DNA of 64,000 nucleotides, from assembly GCA_024742285.1 (NCBI GenBank), contig JANSYR010000009.1:62001-126000 (forward strand), in the 5' to 3' direction. The notes below the pieces were generated by a model. It saw only the letters and a list, made by a program, of their open reading frames with translations. It was not told the origin of the DNA and did not search any database. The translations under genes and the position numbers were made by a program. Below, piece by piece: positions 52,797 to 61,302 of the stretch; within the stretch, counting starts at the first letter, position 1, and each line of letters begins with the position of its first letter. This stretch comes from a bacterium (lineage in GTDB: Bacteria > Myxococcota_A > UBA9160 > UBA4427).

Positions 52797-54215
52797 TCAA
52801 GCCCGCCCGTAGCCGTCTTCGAAGCGGACGATGTCGTCCTCGCCCAGATAGCTGCCCGACTGGACCTCGATCATCTCGAGGGGGAGCTTGCCGGGATTCT
52901 CGAGCCGGTGCTTCGCGCCGAGCGGGATGTACGTCGATTCGTTCTCGGTCAGCTGGAAGGTCTCGTCGTCGCGCGTGACGAGGGCGGTTCCGCCGACGAT
53001 GATCCAGTGCTCCGCGCGGTGGTGGTGCATCTGGAGCGAGAGGCGCTCACCCGGGTTCACCACGATCCGCTTGACCTGGTAGCGCTCGGAGAGTTCGATC
53101 GTCTCGTAGCTGCCCCAGGGCCGGTAGACCCGGGAGTGGATCTTGGCTTCGGGGCGTTCACGACGTTCGAGCTCGGTCACGATCTTCTTCACGTCCTGAG
53201 AGCGATTCTTGTCGGCGATCAGGACCGCGTCCGGCGTGTCGACGACGAGCAGGTCGCGCACGCCGAGCGTCGTCACGAGACGGTTGCCCGAGCGTACGTA
53301 GGAACCCTCGGAGTCGATCAGCACGGCGTCGCCTTCGACGACGTTGCCCGCCGCGTCTGCGTCTCCCTCGCTCATGACGGCGCTCCAGGACCCGATGTCG
53401 TTCCAACCGGCGTCGAGGGGAACCATGACCGCGCGATCCGTCAGCTCCATCACGGCGTAGTCGATCGATTCGGACGGGCAGTCGAGGAAGGCCTCTTCGT
53501 CGACGCGCGTGAAGTCGAGATCGGAGTAGCGCGCTTCGAAGGCGCGAAGGCAGGCTTCGTGGATCGCCGGGCGGTGCTTGGCGAGCTCGTCGAGGAAGAC
53601 GTCGCTCCGGAACGCGAACATGCCGCTGTTCCAGGTGTAGGTTCCGGCGTCGAGGAATTCACGGGCCCTCGCGGCATCGGGCTTCTCGACGAAGCGCGCG
53701 ACTTCGTAGGCACCGCCTTCGGCTTCGGCGCCGCGCTCGATGTAGCCGTATCCGGTCTCCGGGGCGGTCGGGACGATGCCGAAGGTGACGAGATGGCCCG
53801 TGCGCGCGAGCTCGATCGCTCGTTCGCCGGCGGCCGCGAAGGCCGCCTGGTCGCGGATGAGGTGGTCGGAAGGCAGGACGACGATCACGCTGTCCGATTC
53901 CCCGGAGAGCACCTGGGACTGGAGGGCGGCGAGGGCGACGGCGGGGGCGGTGTTGCGGGGCGCGGGTTCGAGGACGATCGCGCCCGGGCGGTGGCCCGCC
54001 TGTTGCATCTGCTCGCCGACGGTGAAGCGGTGCTCCTCGTTGCACACCACCATCAGGCCGTCGACGCCGGGGATGGCGGCGCTGCGGAGCGCGGTGGCCT
54101 GCAGGAGCGATTCCTCGCCGATCAGGGGCAGGAGCTGCTTCGGGAATGCGGCGCGAGAAAGCGGCCAGAGCCGGGTTCCCGAGCCGCCAGAAAGCAACAC
54201 ACCATGCACGGTCAT
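52797..54215 (-). CDS. manC: Mannose-1-phosphate guanylyltransferase/mannose-6-phosphate isomerase
   Basis: A 472-residue bifunctional enzyme. The N-terminal nucleotidyltransferase has LLSGGSGTRLWPLSRAAFPK at residues 6-25 and FVEKPD near residue 180; the C-terminal cupin (PGERLSLQMHHHRAEHWIIV) is the type II phosphomannose isomerase. It makes GDP-mannose, the donor for mannose, fucose or rhamnose units in the surface glycan. ATG at 54215 is chosen because MTVHGVLLSGG is the normal beginning. It is divergent from apt. Confidence 0.94.
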   Translation of the reverse strand: MTVHGVLLSGGSGTRLWPLSRAAFPKQLLPLIGEESLLQATALRSAAIPGVDGLMVVCNEEHRFTVGEQMQQAGHRPGAIVLEPAPRNTAPAVALAALQSQVLSGESDSVIVVLPSDHLIRDQAAFAAAGERAIELARTGHLVTFGIVPTAPETGYGYIERGAEAEGGAYEVARFVEKPDAARAREFLDAGTYTWNSGMFAFRSDVFLDELAKHRPAIHEACLRAFEARYSDLDFTRVDEEAFLDCPSESIDYAVMELTDRAVMVPLDAGWNDIGSWSAVMSEGDADAAGNVVEGDAVLIDSEGSYVRSGNRLVTTLGVRDLLVVDTPDAVLIADKNRSQDVKKIVTELERRERPEAKIHSRVYRPWGSYETIELSERYQVKRIVVNPGERLSLQMHHHRAEHWIIVGGTALVTRDDETFQLTENESTYIPLGAKHRLENPGKLPLEMIEVQSGSYLGEDDIVRFEDGYGRA

Positions 54216-54520
54216 CGTGATCTCCACGGGGATGTCGGTCGCGAGGCACGGACTCGCCCGTCTGCCGGCGCGCTGCGACTCTCCGCTGGATCGGCGCTCT
54301 GGACGGGATTCTTGAGATCGCCCGGATCCGCGAGCACCGGAGGGGGCCGACAGGGTACCGGTATGATGCGCCGCCGCAGCCTGCGGTTCGCGATCTCCGT
54401 CTCGCCGGCCGTGACGGGTCGGTGAGGGAACCGAGACGCCCCTGTTCGCCGTGAGCGCTCCGGGATCTCCCGGGTGCCGCTCCACTCACTCCCTCGAGGT
54501 GCTCCGCTATCCTGCCCGCC
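54216..54520. other. Divergent intergenic region between manC and apt
   Basis: A 305-base gap that should hold promoters for both genes. I see no clear operator, repeat or hairpin. Confidence 0.5.
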
Positions 54521-55069
54521 GTGTCGACCGCCCCTGCCGATCTCCGCCGGTACATCCGGACCATCCCCGATCATCCGAAGCCCGGAATCCAGTTCCGGGA
54601 CATCACGACCCTGGTCGGGGATCCGCAAGGTCTGGCCGCCTCGATCGACGCCCTCGCGGCGCCCTGGGCCGAGGCGTCCGAGCCGGCGCAGCTCGTCGCG
54701 GGGATCGAAGCGCGAGGCTTCGTGTTCGGAGCGCCCCTCGCGGCGCGGCTGGGCGTGGGCTTCCTCCCGCTTCGAAAGCCCGGCAAGCTTCCCGGAGAAA
54801 CGATCGGCCGCGACTTCGAGCTCGAGTACGGCACCGACCGGATCGAGATGCACGTCGACGCCTTCACGCCCGGGACGCGCATCCTCCTCGTCGACGACCT
54901 GATCGCGACCGGCGGGACCGCGGAGGCGGCGGTCGAGCTGCTCCGGGAAGCGGGGGCGATCGTCATCGAATGCGCGTTCGTGGTCGACCTGCCGGATCTC
55001 GGCGGGACGACGCGGCTCGAGAAGCTCGGTTGCTCCGTGCGATCGCTTTGCGCCTTCGAAGGCGAATGA
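54521..55069 (+). CDS. apt: Adenine phosphoribosyltransferase
   Basis: Makes AMP from adenine and PRPP in purine salvage. The PRPP motif is seen as ILLVDDLIATGGTA near residue 125, and IPDHPKPGIQFRDIT near residue 15 is characteristic of Apt. At 182 residues the length fits. GTG at 54521 is the start. mtnA follows after 22 bases; pairing makes sense because methylthioadenosine breakdown releases adenine. Confidence 0.94.
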   Translation: MSTAPADLRRYIRTIPDHPKPGIQFRDITTLVGDPQGLAASIDALAAPWAEASEPAQLVAGIEARGFVFGAPLAARLGVGFLPLRKPGKLPGETIGRDFELEYGTDRIEMHVDAFTPGTRILLVDDLIATGGTAEAAVELLREAGAIVIECAFVVDLPDLGGTTRLEKLGCSVRSLCAFEGE

Positions 55070-55091
55070 TGGCCCGGGCGTCTTCCTCGCC

Positions 55092-56237
55092 GTGTTGATC
55101 GAAGGACAGCCCCACCGCTCGATTCGTCGCGACCCGGTGACCGGCGCCGTTTCGATCATCGATCAGACCCGGCTGCCGCATCGCTTCGAGACACGCGTGC
55201 TGGGCGATCTCGAAGCCGCCTGCGAGGCGATCCGCGTCATGCGCGTTCGCGGCGCGCCCCTGATCGGCGCGACCGCTGCCTACGGACTCTCTCTCTCGCT
55301 CGAGGCCGATCCGTCGGATGCGGCGCTCTCCTCGGCTGCGGAGGCCCTCGTCGCTACGCGCCCGACCGCCGTGAATCTCCGTTGGGCGGTGGAGCGCGTC
55401 GTCGGCTGCGTGCGCCCGCTCCCCCCCGCGGCCCGCGCGGCGCGCGCACGCGACGAAGCCGATTCGATCTGCGAGGAGGACGTCGCGGCGTGCGCGTCGA
55501 TCGGTGATCACGGCCTCGGCCTCCTGCGAGCGCTCGCGGAGGGACGCGACGGCGCGCCCCTTCGGATCCTGACCCACTGCAACGCGGGCTGGCTCGCGAC
55601 GGTCGACTGGGGGACCGCCCTGGCGCCCATCTACAAGGCGCACGCCGCGGGGATCCCGGTCCACGTCTGGGTCGACGAGACCCGCCCGCGCAACCAGGGC
55701 GCGAGTCTGACCGCGTTCGAACTTCGGGAGATGGCGATTCCGCATACGGTGATCGTCGACAACGCCGGAGGCCATCTGATGCAGCGCGGGGAAGTCGACG
55801 CCGTGATCGTGGGGAGCGATCGCACGACCGCGAGCGGCGACGTCTGCAACAAGATCGGGACGTACCTGAAGGCCCTCGCGGCGCACGCGCACGACGTGCC
55901 CTTCTACGTCGCGCTTCCCTTCTCGACGATCGATTGGTCGATTCACGACGGGGTCTCGGAGATCCCGATCGAGGAGCGGGGCGAGGACGAGGTGCGCGAG
56001 ATCGTCGGCCTGGGTCCGGACGGGGAGGTCCGGACGATCTCGCTCTTCGATTCGGCGAGCGCCGCCGCCAACCCCGCCTTCGACGTGACGCCGTCCCGCT
56101 ACGTCACGCGACTCGTGACGGAGCACGGCATCTGTGAAGCGAGCCGGGAGGGACTCGCGACGCTCCGGGCGAACGCGGCGCGTCAGGCGCGCGACCTCAG
56201 CGTCCCCGTCTCGGACGATCGGTCTCAGACGGAATAG
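55092..56237 (+). CDS. mtnA: S-methyl-5-thioribose-1-phosphate isomerase
   Basis: Isomerises methylthioribose-1-phosphate to the ribulose form in the methionine salvage pathway. The catalytic Cys is in ILTHCNAGWLAT near residue 160 and the catalytic Asp region is VGSDRTTASGDVCNKIGTY near residue 240. MRVRGAPLIGATAAYG is the phosphate-binding segment. At 381 residues it is a little longer than usual. Start is GTG at 55092. Its end overlaps the convergent epimerase gene by 13 bases. Confidence 0.94.
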   Translation: MLIEGQPHRSIRRDPVTGAVSIIDQTRLPHRFETRVLGDLEAACEAIRVMRVRGAPLIGATAAYGLSLSLEADPSDAALSSAAEALVATRPTAVNLRWAVERVVGCVRPLPPAARAARARDEADSICEEDVAACASIGDHGLGLLRALAEGRDGAPLRILTHCNAGWLATVDWGTALAPIYKAHAAGIPVHVWVDETRPRNQGASLTAFELREMAIPHTVIVDNAGGHLMQRGEVDAVIVGSDRTTASGDVCNKIGTYLKALAAHAHDVPFYVALPFSTIDWSIHDGVSEIPIEERGEDEVREIVGLGPDGEVRTISLFDSASAAANPAFDVTPSRYVTRLVTEHGICEASREGLATLRANAARQARDLSVPVSDDRSQTE

Positions 56238-57232
56238 TAGTCGCGATACCAGTCGACGAAGCGCGCCATGCCCTCTTCGAGCGGGACGCTCGGGCGGTAG
56301 CCGACGGCTTCCGAGAGCGCGGAGACGTCCGCGCAGGTGGAGTGCACGTCGCCGGGCTGCATCGGCAGCATGTTCTTGATCGCTTCCCGCCCGGTGCAGC
56401 GTTCGATCACTTCGATGTAGTCCAGGAGGTGGACAGGGCGCTCGCAACCGATGTTGAAGATCCGCCACGGGGCGCTGCTGCGGTCGGCCGGGGGCGCGCC
56501 GGGGTCGTAGTCCGGCGCCGGGGCCGCAGGGTGGTCGTGGACCCGGACGACGCCTTCGACGATGTCGTCGACGTAGGTGAAGTCGCGCTGGTGGTCGCCG
56601 TGGTTGAAGACGTCGATCGGCTGGCCTTCGAGGACGCGCTTCACGAAGAGGAAGGGCGACATGTCCGGCCGACCCCAGGGACCGTAGACGGTGAAGAACC
56701 GGAGGCCCGTCGTCGGGATCCCGTAGAGGTGGGCGTACGCGTGGGCCATCGCCTCGTTCGCCTTCTTCGTCGCGGCGTACAGGCTGACCGGATGGTCGAC
56801 GGCATCGCGCTCGGAGAACGGGGTCTTCGTGTTGCCCCCGTAGACCGAGCTGCTCGACGCGTAGGTCAGGTGTTCGGCCTCGGCCGAACGGCAGCCCTCG
56901 AGCACGTTCAGGAAGCCGGTCAGGTTCGCGTCCGCGTACGCGTTCGGATGGTCGATCGAGTATCGGACGCCGGCCTGGGCAGCGAGGTGGATCACGCGCT
57001 CGGGACGCGTCGCGGCGAAGAGGGTCGCGGTACGTCCGGCGTCGGCGAGGTCGAACTCGTGATGGTCGTAGGCGGCAGAGTCCGAGAAACGGGCCAGTCG
57101 GGCGCGCTTGAGCGCGGGGTCGTAGTAGTCGTTGACGCTGTCGACGCCGACGACCTCGTCGCCGCGCGCGAGCAGGCGTTCCGCGACCGCGGCGCCGATG
57201 AACCCCGCCGTGCCGGTGACCAGGACCTTCAT
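56225..57232 (-). CDS. NAD-dependent epimerase, UDP-glucuronate 4-epimerase-like
   Basis: A 335-residue SDR-fold sugar nucleotide epimerase. VTGTAGFIGAAVAERLL binds NAD, SSSSVYGGNTKTPFSE and YAATKKANE hold the catalytic Ser/Tyr/Lys, and RFFTVYGPWGRPDM is typical of UDP-glucuronate epimerases. It would supply UDP-galacturonate, fitting the nearby glycan locus. The exact substrate is inferred. Confidence 0.9.
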   Translation of the reverse strand: MKVLVTGTAGFIGAAVAERLLARGDEVVGVDSVNDYYDPALKRARLARFSDSAAYDHHEFDLADAGRTATLFAATRPERVIHLAAQAGVRYSIDHPNAYADANLTGFLNVLEGCRSAEAEHLTYASSSSVYGGNTKTPFSERDAVDHPVSLYAATKKANEAMAHAYAHLYGIPTTGLRFFTVYGPWGRPDMSPFLFVKRVLEGQPIDVFNHGDHQRDFTYVDDIVEGVVRVHDHPAAPAPDYDPGAPPADRSSAPWRIFNIGCERPVHLLDYIEVIERCTGREAIKNMLPMQPGDVHSTCADVSALSEAVGYRPSVPLEEGMARFVDWYRDYYSV

Positions 57233-57402
57233 TGGATCGAGTCGACTCCCCTGCGAGCGCGCCGATGATACACGCCGTCTCCCTGCCGACTTCCATCGGA
57301 TCTCCGGTCTCGGATCTGAACCGGCCCGGTGGTCTCGGCTACCCTGCGGTCAGTGGGCGTTCGAACGCCGTCGGGGAGTCGTGGGTGCATCGTCGGGATT
57401 TC

Positions 57403-57804
57403 ATGCGGAAAGCGACGGGGCGGCGGTTGGACCGCGTGCGGCGCATGGCCGTTTCGCTCCTCGTAGGACTGCTCGTCTGGAGCGCTCTCGCCTGCGAGAG
57501 CCATGCAGTCCGGAGCTTTCGCGGGGGCCGGCTCTACGTGACCGGGACGGAGGCGCTCGATCGAGGGGATGCGACCGCGGCGGTGCGTGCGCTCGAAGAG
57601 GCCGCCGTCCTCGTGCCCACGGCGAGCGAGATCCGCAACCACCTGGGCCTCGCCTACCAGGCGACGGGCGACCGCGACCGGGCGCGGGACGCCTTCGAGG
57701 CGGCGATCGATCTCGATTGCGACAACATGGCGGCGCGCAGCAACCTGGCCCGCCTCGACGCGGGCCCGGGCGCCCCGGTCGAGGAGACGCGTAGTGAGCG
57801 ATGA
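57403..57804 (+). CDS. TPR lipoprotein
   Basis: A 133-residue protein. The signal is MAVSLLVGLLVWSALACES, with lipobox ALAC near residue 30. Two tetratricopeptide-like units follow (GTEALDRGDATAAVRALEEA and IRNHLGLAYQATGDRDRARD). Predicted to be a small membrane-anchored periplasmic scaffold. ATG at 57403 is chosen because the basic start precedes the signal; the open frame extends upstream to TTG at 57232. Overlaps the next frame by 11 bases. Confidence 0.75.
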   Translation: MRKATGRRLDRVRRMAVSLLVGLLVWSALACESHAVRSFRGGRLYVTGTEALDRGDATAAVRALEEAAVLVPTASEIRNHLGLAYQATGDRDRARDAFEAAIDLDCDNMAARSNLARLDAGPGAPVEETRSER

Positions 57805-58066
57805 CGGTCGGAAGCCCAGCTTCAGCGAACGGGACCGGCTGCGTCGGGAAGGTCGAAGGGAAGCGGGGCGTCCTTCCTCGGGCCGTGCCCGCGCGGCCGA
57901 AGAGAAGGCGTCGAAGACCGCGCTCGACCTCGCCGGGGGCTCCTGCGCCAGGTGCGGCGCCTCGCCGAGGACTTGGACGACGATCTCGCGTCCCGTGCCG
58001 AGGGCCTGCTCGACCGATCGTTTCTCGACTTCGGGGACGTGGCCGAGACTGTTGCCGGGAGCGTGA
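57794..58066 (+). pseudogene. Frameshifted hypothetical gene
   Basis: From GTG 57794 the frame reads a basic, helical sequence (FSERDRLRREGRREAG, AAEEKASKTALDLA) up to a five-G run at 57935-57939. Beyond it the plausible sequence continues in another frame (LRQVRRLAEDLDDDLASRAE, LLDRSFLDFGDVAET) while the original frame turns to unlikely composition and stops at 58066. One missing G would explain it. It may be a true pseudogene or a sequencing slip. The second frame has no stop before fur, so the intact end is unclear. Confidence 0.5.
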
Positions 58067-58078
58067 TACCTTCCCCTC

Positions 58079-58513
58079 ATGGCCCACGAAGTCGAGCTCG
58101 AGGCGCTTGCCACCTACCTCGAGAAGAACCACCTGAAGCAGACGAAGCAGCGCGAGCTGATTCTGCACACGTTCCTCGACGCCAATCGTCACGTGACGAG
58201 CGAGGATCTCTACCAGGCGGTCCGCAAAGAGCACTCGAACATCGGGTACACGACGGTGTACCGGACGATGAAGCTCCTCGTGGAGGCGGGGCTCGCGACC
58301 GAACGCCACTTCGACGACGGGATCACGCGCTACGAGATCGAGCACGAACACCACGATCACCTGGTCTGCGTCAAGTGCGGGAAGATCCAGGAGTTCGAGT
58401 GCGAAGAGATCGAGGAGCGCCAGCGCGAAGTCGCGACGGAGCACGGCTTCGAGATCCTGCGCCACCGGCACGAGCTCTACGGCCATTGTTCGTCGTGCCG
58501 GGAGAACGCGTAG
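58079..58513 (+). CDS. fur: Fur-family metal-dependent regulator
   Basis: A 144-residue Fur-family transcription factor. The winged-helix part has LKQTKQRELILHTFLD and IGYTTVYRTMKLLVEAGLA; the metal sites are HHDHLVCVKCGKIQEFEC and the C-terminal CSSC pair. The family represses or activates genes in response to Fe, Zn or peroxide; iron is the default guess and the paralogue type is not settled. Confidence 0.92.
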   Translation: MAHEVELEALATYLEKNHLKQTKQRELILHTFLDANRHVTSEDLYQAVRKEHSNIGYTTVYRTMKLLVEAGLATERHFDDGITRYEIEHEHHDHLVCVKCGKIQEFECEEIEERQREVATEHGFEILRHRHELYGHCSSCRENA

Positions 58514-58727
58514 GCGGATTCCGGGCAGCGGGGGCCTCAGGCGACGCCGAGGGAGTTCGGGGCGCCGGGGCTCTCAGGCGCCGCTCGTCGCGCGCCCGGA
58601 GACGACGCGCCGACGAGTTGCCGACTGTTTTCCGACTACGCGCTGACGACGCCAGCACCCCCGGCGACGGTCGTCGAGGGCGGGCGGAAGTCGGCGCGAT
58701 TCGATCGGGATCGCAGCAGGGAATGGC

Positions 58728-58970
58728 CTACCCGCAGAGGGCGGCGTCGTCGTCGGCGAGGAGCTGGACGCGCCCGGAGCGCAGCATGTAGGTCACGGTC
58801 GCGACCACCTCATCCTCGGTGTCGCTCACCTCGCCGACGGCTTCGATCAGCTCCATCAGGGTCAATGACGGGAGGCCGGTGTCCGCGGCGGGCTCGATCT
58901 CGTGGACCGCGAGCTGGTGCTCGATCGGGATGACGGTCGCGCTCGTGCGTGCGGTGGTCTCTCGGTCCAT
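58728..58970 (-). CDS. Short protein of unknown function
   Basis: An 80-residue acidic soluble protein. The central part (LTLMELIEAVGEVSDTEDEV and VVATVTYMLRSGRVQLLADD) is a helix followed by a wing-like hairpin, resembling small proteins seen in other Myxococcota; a short winged-helix-like fold is possible. AGGAG precedes the ATG at 58970. Upstream lie a GAAAC-type element and a 9-bp direct repeat. Confidence 0.72.
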   Translation of the reverse strand: MDRETTARTSATVIPIEHQLAVHEIEPAADTGLPSLTLMELIEAVGEVSDTEDEVVATVTYMLRSGRVQLLADDDAALCG

Positions 58971-59072
58971 GGGTCGTACTCCTGACTCGAGCCCCTCTCG
59001 GGCCCGATGCATCCTTCATCGGCACGGTTGCTGAGCTCGTGAACGGCAACTCGCCGGTCGATTCGTGAGAAG

Positions 59073-59091
59073 GCCCTGAGGCGCGTTTCAG
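59073..59091 (-). repeat. GAAAC-type element, third copy
   Basis: The minus strand reads CTGAAACGCGCCTCAGGGC, differing by one base from 14252-14270 on the plus strand. It is about 100 bases before the start of the 80-residue gene. Confidence 0.5.
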
Positions 59092-59119
59092 TGCTTCTGC
59101 CAACCGCTCCTGCTTGTCT

Positions 59120-59137
59120 CTTGCACATCTTGCACAT
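59120..59137. promoter_or_regulatory. Direct 9-bp repeat upstream of the 80-residue gene
   Basis: CTTGCACAT occurs twice in tandem between comM and the short gene. It may be a binding site; the binding protein is unknown. Confidence 0.3.
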
Positions 59138-59197
59138 CGCATGCCGGAGATAATCAAGAGCGTCTGGATGGGTGGAAAACCCCCAGTGTTTTCGGGC

Positions 59198-60706
59198 TCA
59201 TGGCGGTGCCCCTGGCATCCGGAGCTGCAGGGCCTCCGCGATCGCGGAGCGGTTCGTCGTCGCGTGTCCGGCGAGGTCGGCGATGGTCCGCGCGACCCGC
59301 ATCACGCGTCGTGCGCCGCGGGCCGAGAGCGCGAACCGCTCGACGGCCTCGCCGAGCAGATCGAGCGCGCTCGCCTCCGCGGCGACCTGCTCGTCGAGCG
59401 CACGGTCGGGGATCTCGGCATTGCAGCGCACGCCGCGTCTGCGTTGCCGGTGCCTCGCTTCGAGCACTCTTTCGCGAACGAGGGCGCTGGTCTCGCTCGG
59501 CTGCCCGCCGCGGAGCGCGTCCCAGGCGACCTCGCCGACGCGGACCGAGAGATCGATCCGGTCGAGCAGCGGACCCGAGAGTCGCCGGCGATAGCGCGCG
59601 AGGGCGGCATCGTCGCAGCGGCAGTCGCGGTCGGGCGTGCCATGGAATCCGCACGGACACGGGTTCGCCGCGGCCACCAGTTGGAAGCGGGCCGGAAGCT
59701 CGCAGCGCACGCTCGCCCGGGCGATCCGAACGACGCCCTGCTCGATGACTTCGCGCAGAGATTCGAGGCAGCGCCGATCGAACTCCGGCAGCTCGTCCAG
59801 GAAGAGCACGCCGTGGTGGGCGAGGGAGACCTCGCCGGCGCGGATCGGCGAGCCCCCGCCCAGCAGCCCCGCCGCGCTGGCGCCGTGATGAGGGGCGCGG
59901 AACGGCGGACGGGCGCTGGCGTGGGCGCCCTCCGGCGCCAGCCCGGATGCGTCCAGGATGCAGAACGCCTCGAGCCGTTCCGGATCGTCGAGCGGGGGCA
60001 GCAGTCCCGGAAGTCGTCGCGCGAGGAGGGTCTTGCCAGCGCCGGGCGGTCCGGTGAGGAGCAGCCCGTGTCCGCCGGCCGCCGCGATCTCCAGCGCGCG
60101 GCGGGGCAGCGCCTGTCCCCGTACGTCCGATAGACAGACCACTTCCTCGATCGGGTCGTCGAAGACGCCCGGCGGCTTCGCGATCGCGCAGGTCCCGCGG
60201 CCCTCGAGGTGTTCGATGACGGCCTGGAGATCGGCGGCGGCGATTACGCGCACGCCGGGTGCCTGCGCGGCACGCGCCGCGCAGTCGTCGGGCACGATCA
60301 CCTCGTCGAGTCCCGCGTCCCGCAGCGCGAGCACCGCCGCGAGCACGCCGCGCGTGCCACGCAGTCGTCCGTCGAGAGCGAGCTCGCCGACGAATCCTCG
60401 TCCTCCGAGCATCTCCGCATCGAGTGCATCGCCCACCGCACCGAGCACCGCGATTGCGATCGGCAGATCGAGCCCGGCCCCCTGCTTGCGGAGCTCGGCC
60501 GGTGCGAGGTTGACCGTGACCCGCCGGTCGGGGAAGGAGAGCCCGGCGGCGGCGATCGCGCCGCGGATCCGGGACGTGCTCTCGCGGACCGCGGCCTCCG
60601 GCAGCCCGACGACATCGACCCGCGGCAGCTGGGACGAAAGCCGCACTTCGACCTCGATCGGCACCCCGCGGAGTCCATCGAGGGTCGCGCTCCACACGCG
60701 GATCAT
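59198..60706 (-). CDS. comM: ComM/YifB-family Mg-chelatase-like ATPase
   Basis: A 502-residue AAA+ protein; ComM promotes branch migration in natural transformation. An N-terminal LonC-like domain (residues 1-170) is followed by Walker A GLLLTGPPGAGKTLLARRLP near residue 215 and Walker B GVLFLDELPEF near residue 300, then AANPCPCGFHGTPDRDC with Cys residues typical of the family. ATG at 60706 is the usual start (MIRVWSATLDG). A weak GAAAAC/GTTTTC hairpin (59175-59193) follows its stop. Confidence 0.94.
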   Translation of the reverse strand: MIRVWSATLDGLRGVPIEVEVRLSSQLPRVDVVGLPEAAVRESTSRIRGAIAAAGLSFPDRRVTVNLAPAELRKQGAGLDLPIAIAVLGAVGDALDAEMLGGRGFVGELALDGRLRGTRGVLAAVLALRDAGLDEVIVPDDCAARAAQAPGVRVIAAADLQAVIEHLEGRGTCAIAKPPGVFDDPIEEVVCLSDVRGQALPRRALEIAAAGGHGLLLTGPPGAGKTLLARRLPGLLPPLDDPERLEAFCILDASGLAPEGAHASARPPFRAPHHGASAAGLLGGGSPIRAGEVSLAHHGVLFLDELPEFDRRCLESLREVIEQGVVRIARASVRCELPARFQLVAAANPCPCGFHGTPDRDCRCDDAALARYRRRLSGPLLDRIDLSVRVGEVAWDALRGGQPSETSALVRERVLEARHRQRRRGVRCNAEIPDRALDEQVAAEASALDLLGEAVERFALSARGARRVMRVARTIADLAGHATTNRSAIAEALQLRMPGAPP

Positions 60707-60868
60707 GAGGCACCGCCTGGGACCGACGAGCCTCGACAGCATGCCGCGCCGCCCCCGCCCGCGGAACCGATCCGACGAGAACCGGAGCCTCCCCGGTTGG
60801 AAATCGGAGATCCGGCCCCTACGGTGTGGCCGGACCGATCCACCCCAACCGGCCCCGCAGCCGAGCGA

Positions 60869-61110
60869 GCGCTCAACCCGGGCACGCCGCCCCGAGCAAG
60901 AAAGCGTGCACGGCCCAGGGGGCGCTCATCGCGAGCACGCCGCCCCGAGCAAAAAAGTATCCACGGCCCAGGGGCAGGGGGCGTTCATCGCGGGCACGCA
61001 GCCCCGAGCAAGAATGCGCCCGCGGCCCAGGGGGCGCTCAACGCGCCCCACCGCCTCAAGCAGAGAAAAAAGCGCCCGCGGCCCAGGGGGCGCTCAACGC
61101 GCCCCCAAAA
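60869..61110. repeat. Four imperfect tandem repeats of 53-59 bp
   Basis: Units start at 60869, 60922, 60981 and 61034, with a partial one at 61090. Each has GCGCTCA-CGCG, GCCCCGAGCAAGAA (or close variants) and GCGGCCCAGGGG. The copies differ at several positions and in length. Confidence 0.85.
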
Positions 61111-61149
61111 AAAAGGGAGGCAGAGCTCTCAGGGTAGAGCTCTGCCTCC
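61108..61149 (-). terminator. Strong intrinsic terminator, minus strand
   Basis: A perfect 14-bp stem (GGAGGCAGAGCTCT with its complement) around a six-base loop at 61116-61149, followed on the minus strand by CCC and a T8 run. It has the form of a Rho-independent terminator. No minus-strand gene was seen upstream of it, so its transcript is unknown. Confidence 0.8.
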
Positions 61150-61302
61150 GACTTTCGAAAAGCCCCGCGAGGAGCGGGCCTACATCAGGGAAGTGTCCCT
61201 GAGTGCTCGAATGTGTCAATCAATCTGCATGCGAAACGCCGATACCAGAGGGCTCGTGAGGGTCGAGGGCTCGTTCAGGTGATTTCGAGAACGCGATCGC
61301 AT

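Larger units (their letters stand above)
60707..61302. other. Repeat-rich intergenic region
   Basis: A 596-base gap between comM and the M28-like gene. It contains the 53-59 bp tandem repeats and the minus-strand terminator listed below. The stretch 61150-61302 should hold the promoter of the M28-like gene; no clear match was found. Confidence 0.6.

Noticed and set aside
60826-61202. Small open frames within the tandem repeat tract
   Set aside because: They simply translate the repeats in several frames and have no ribosome site or known domain.
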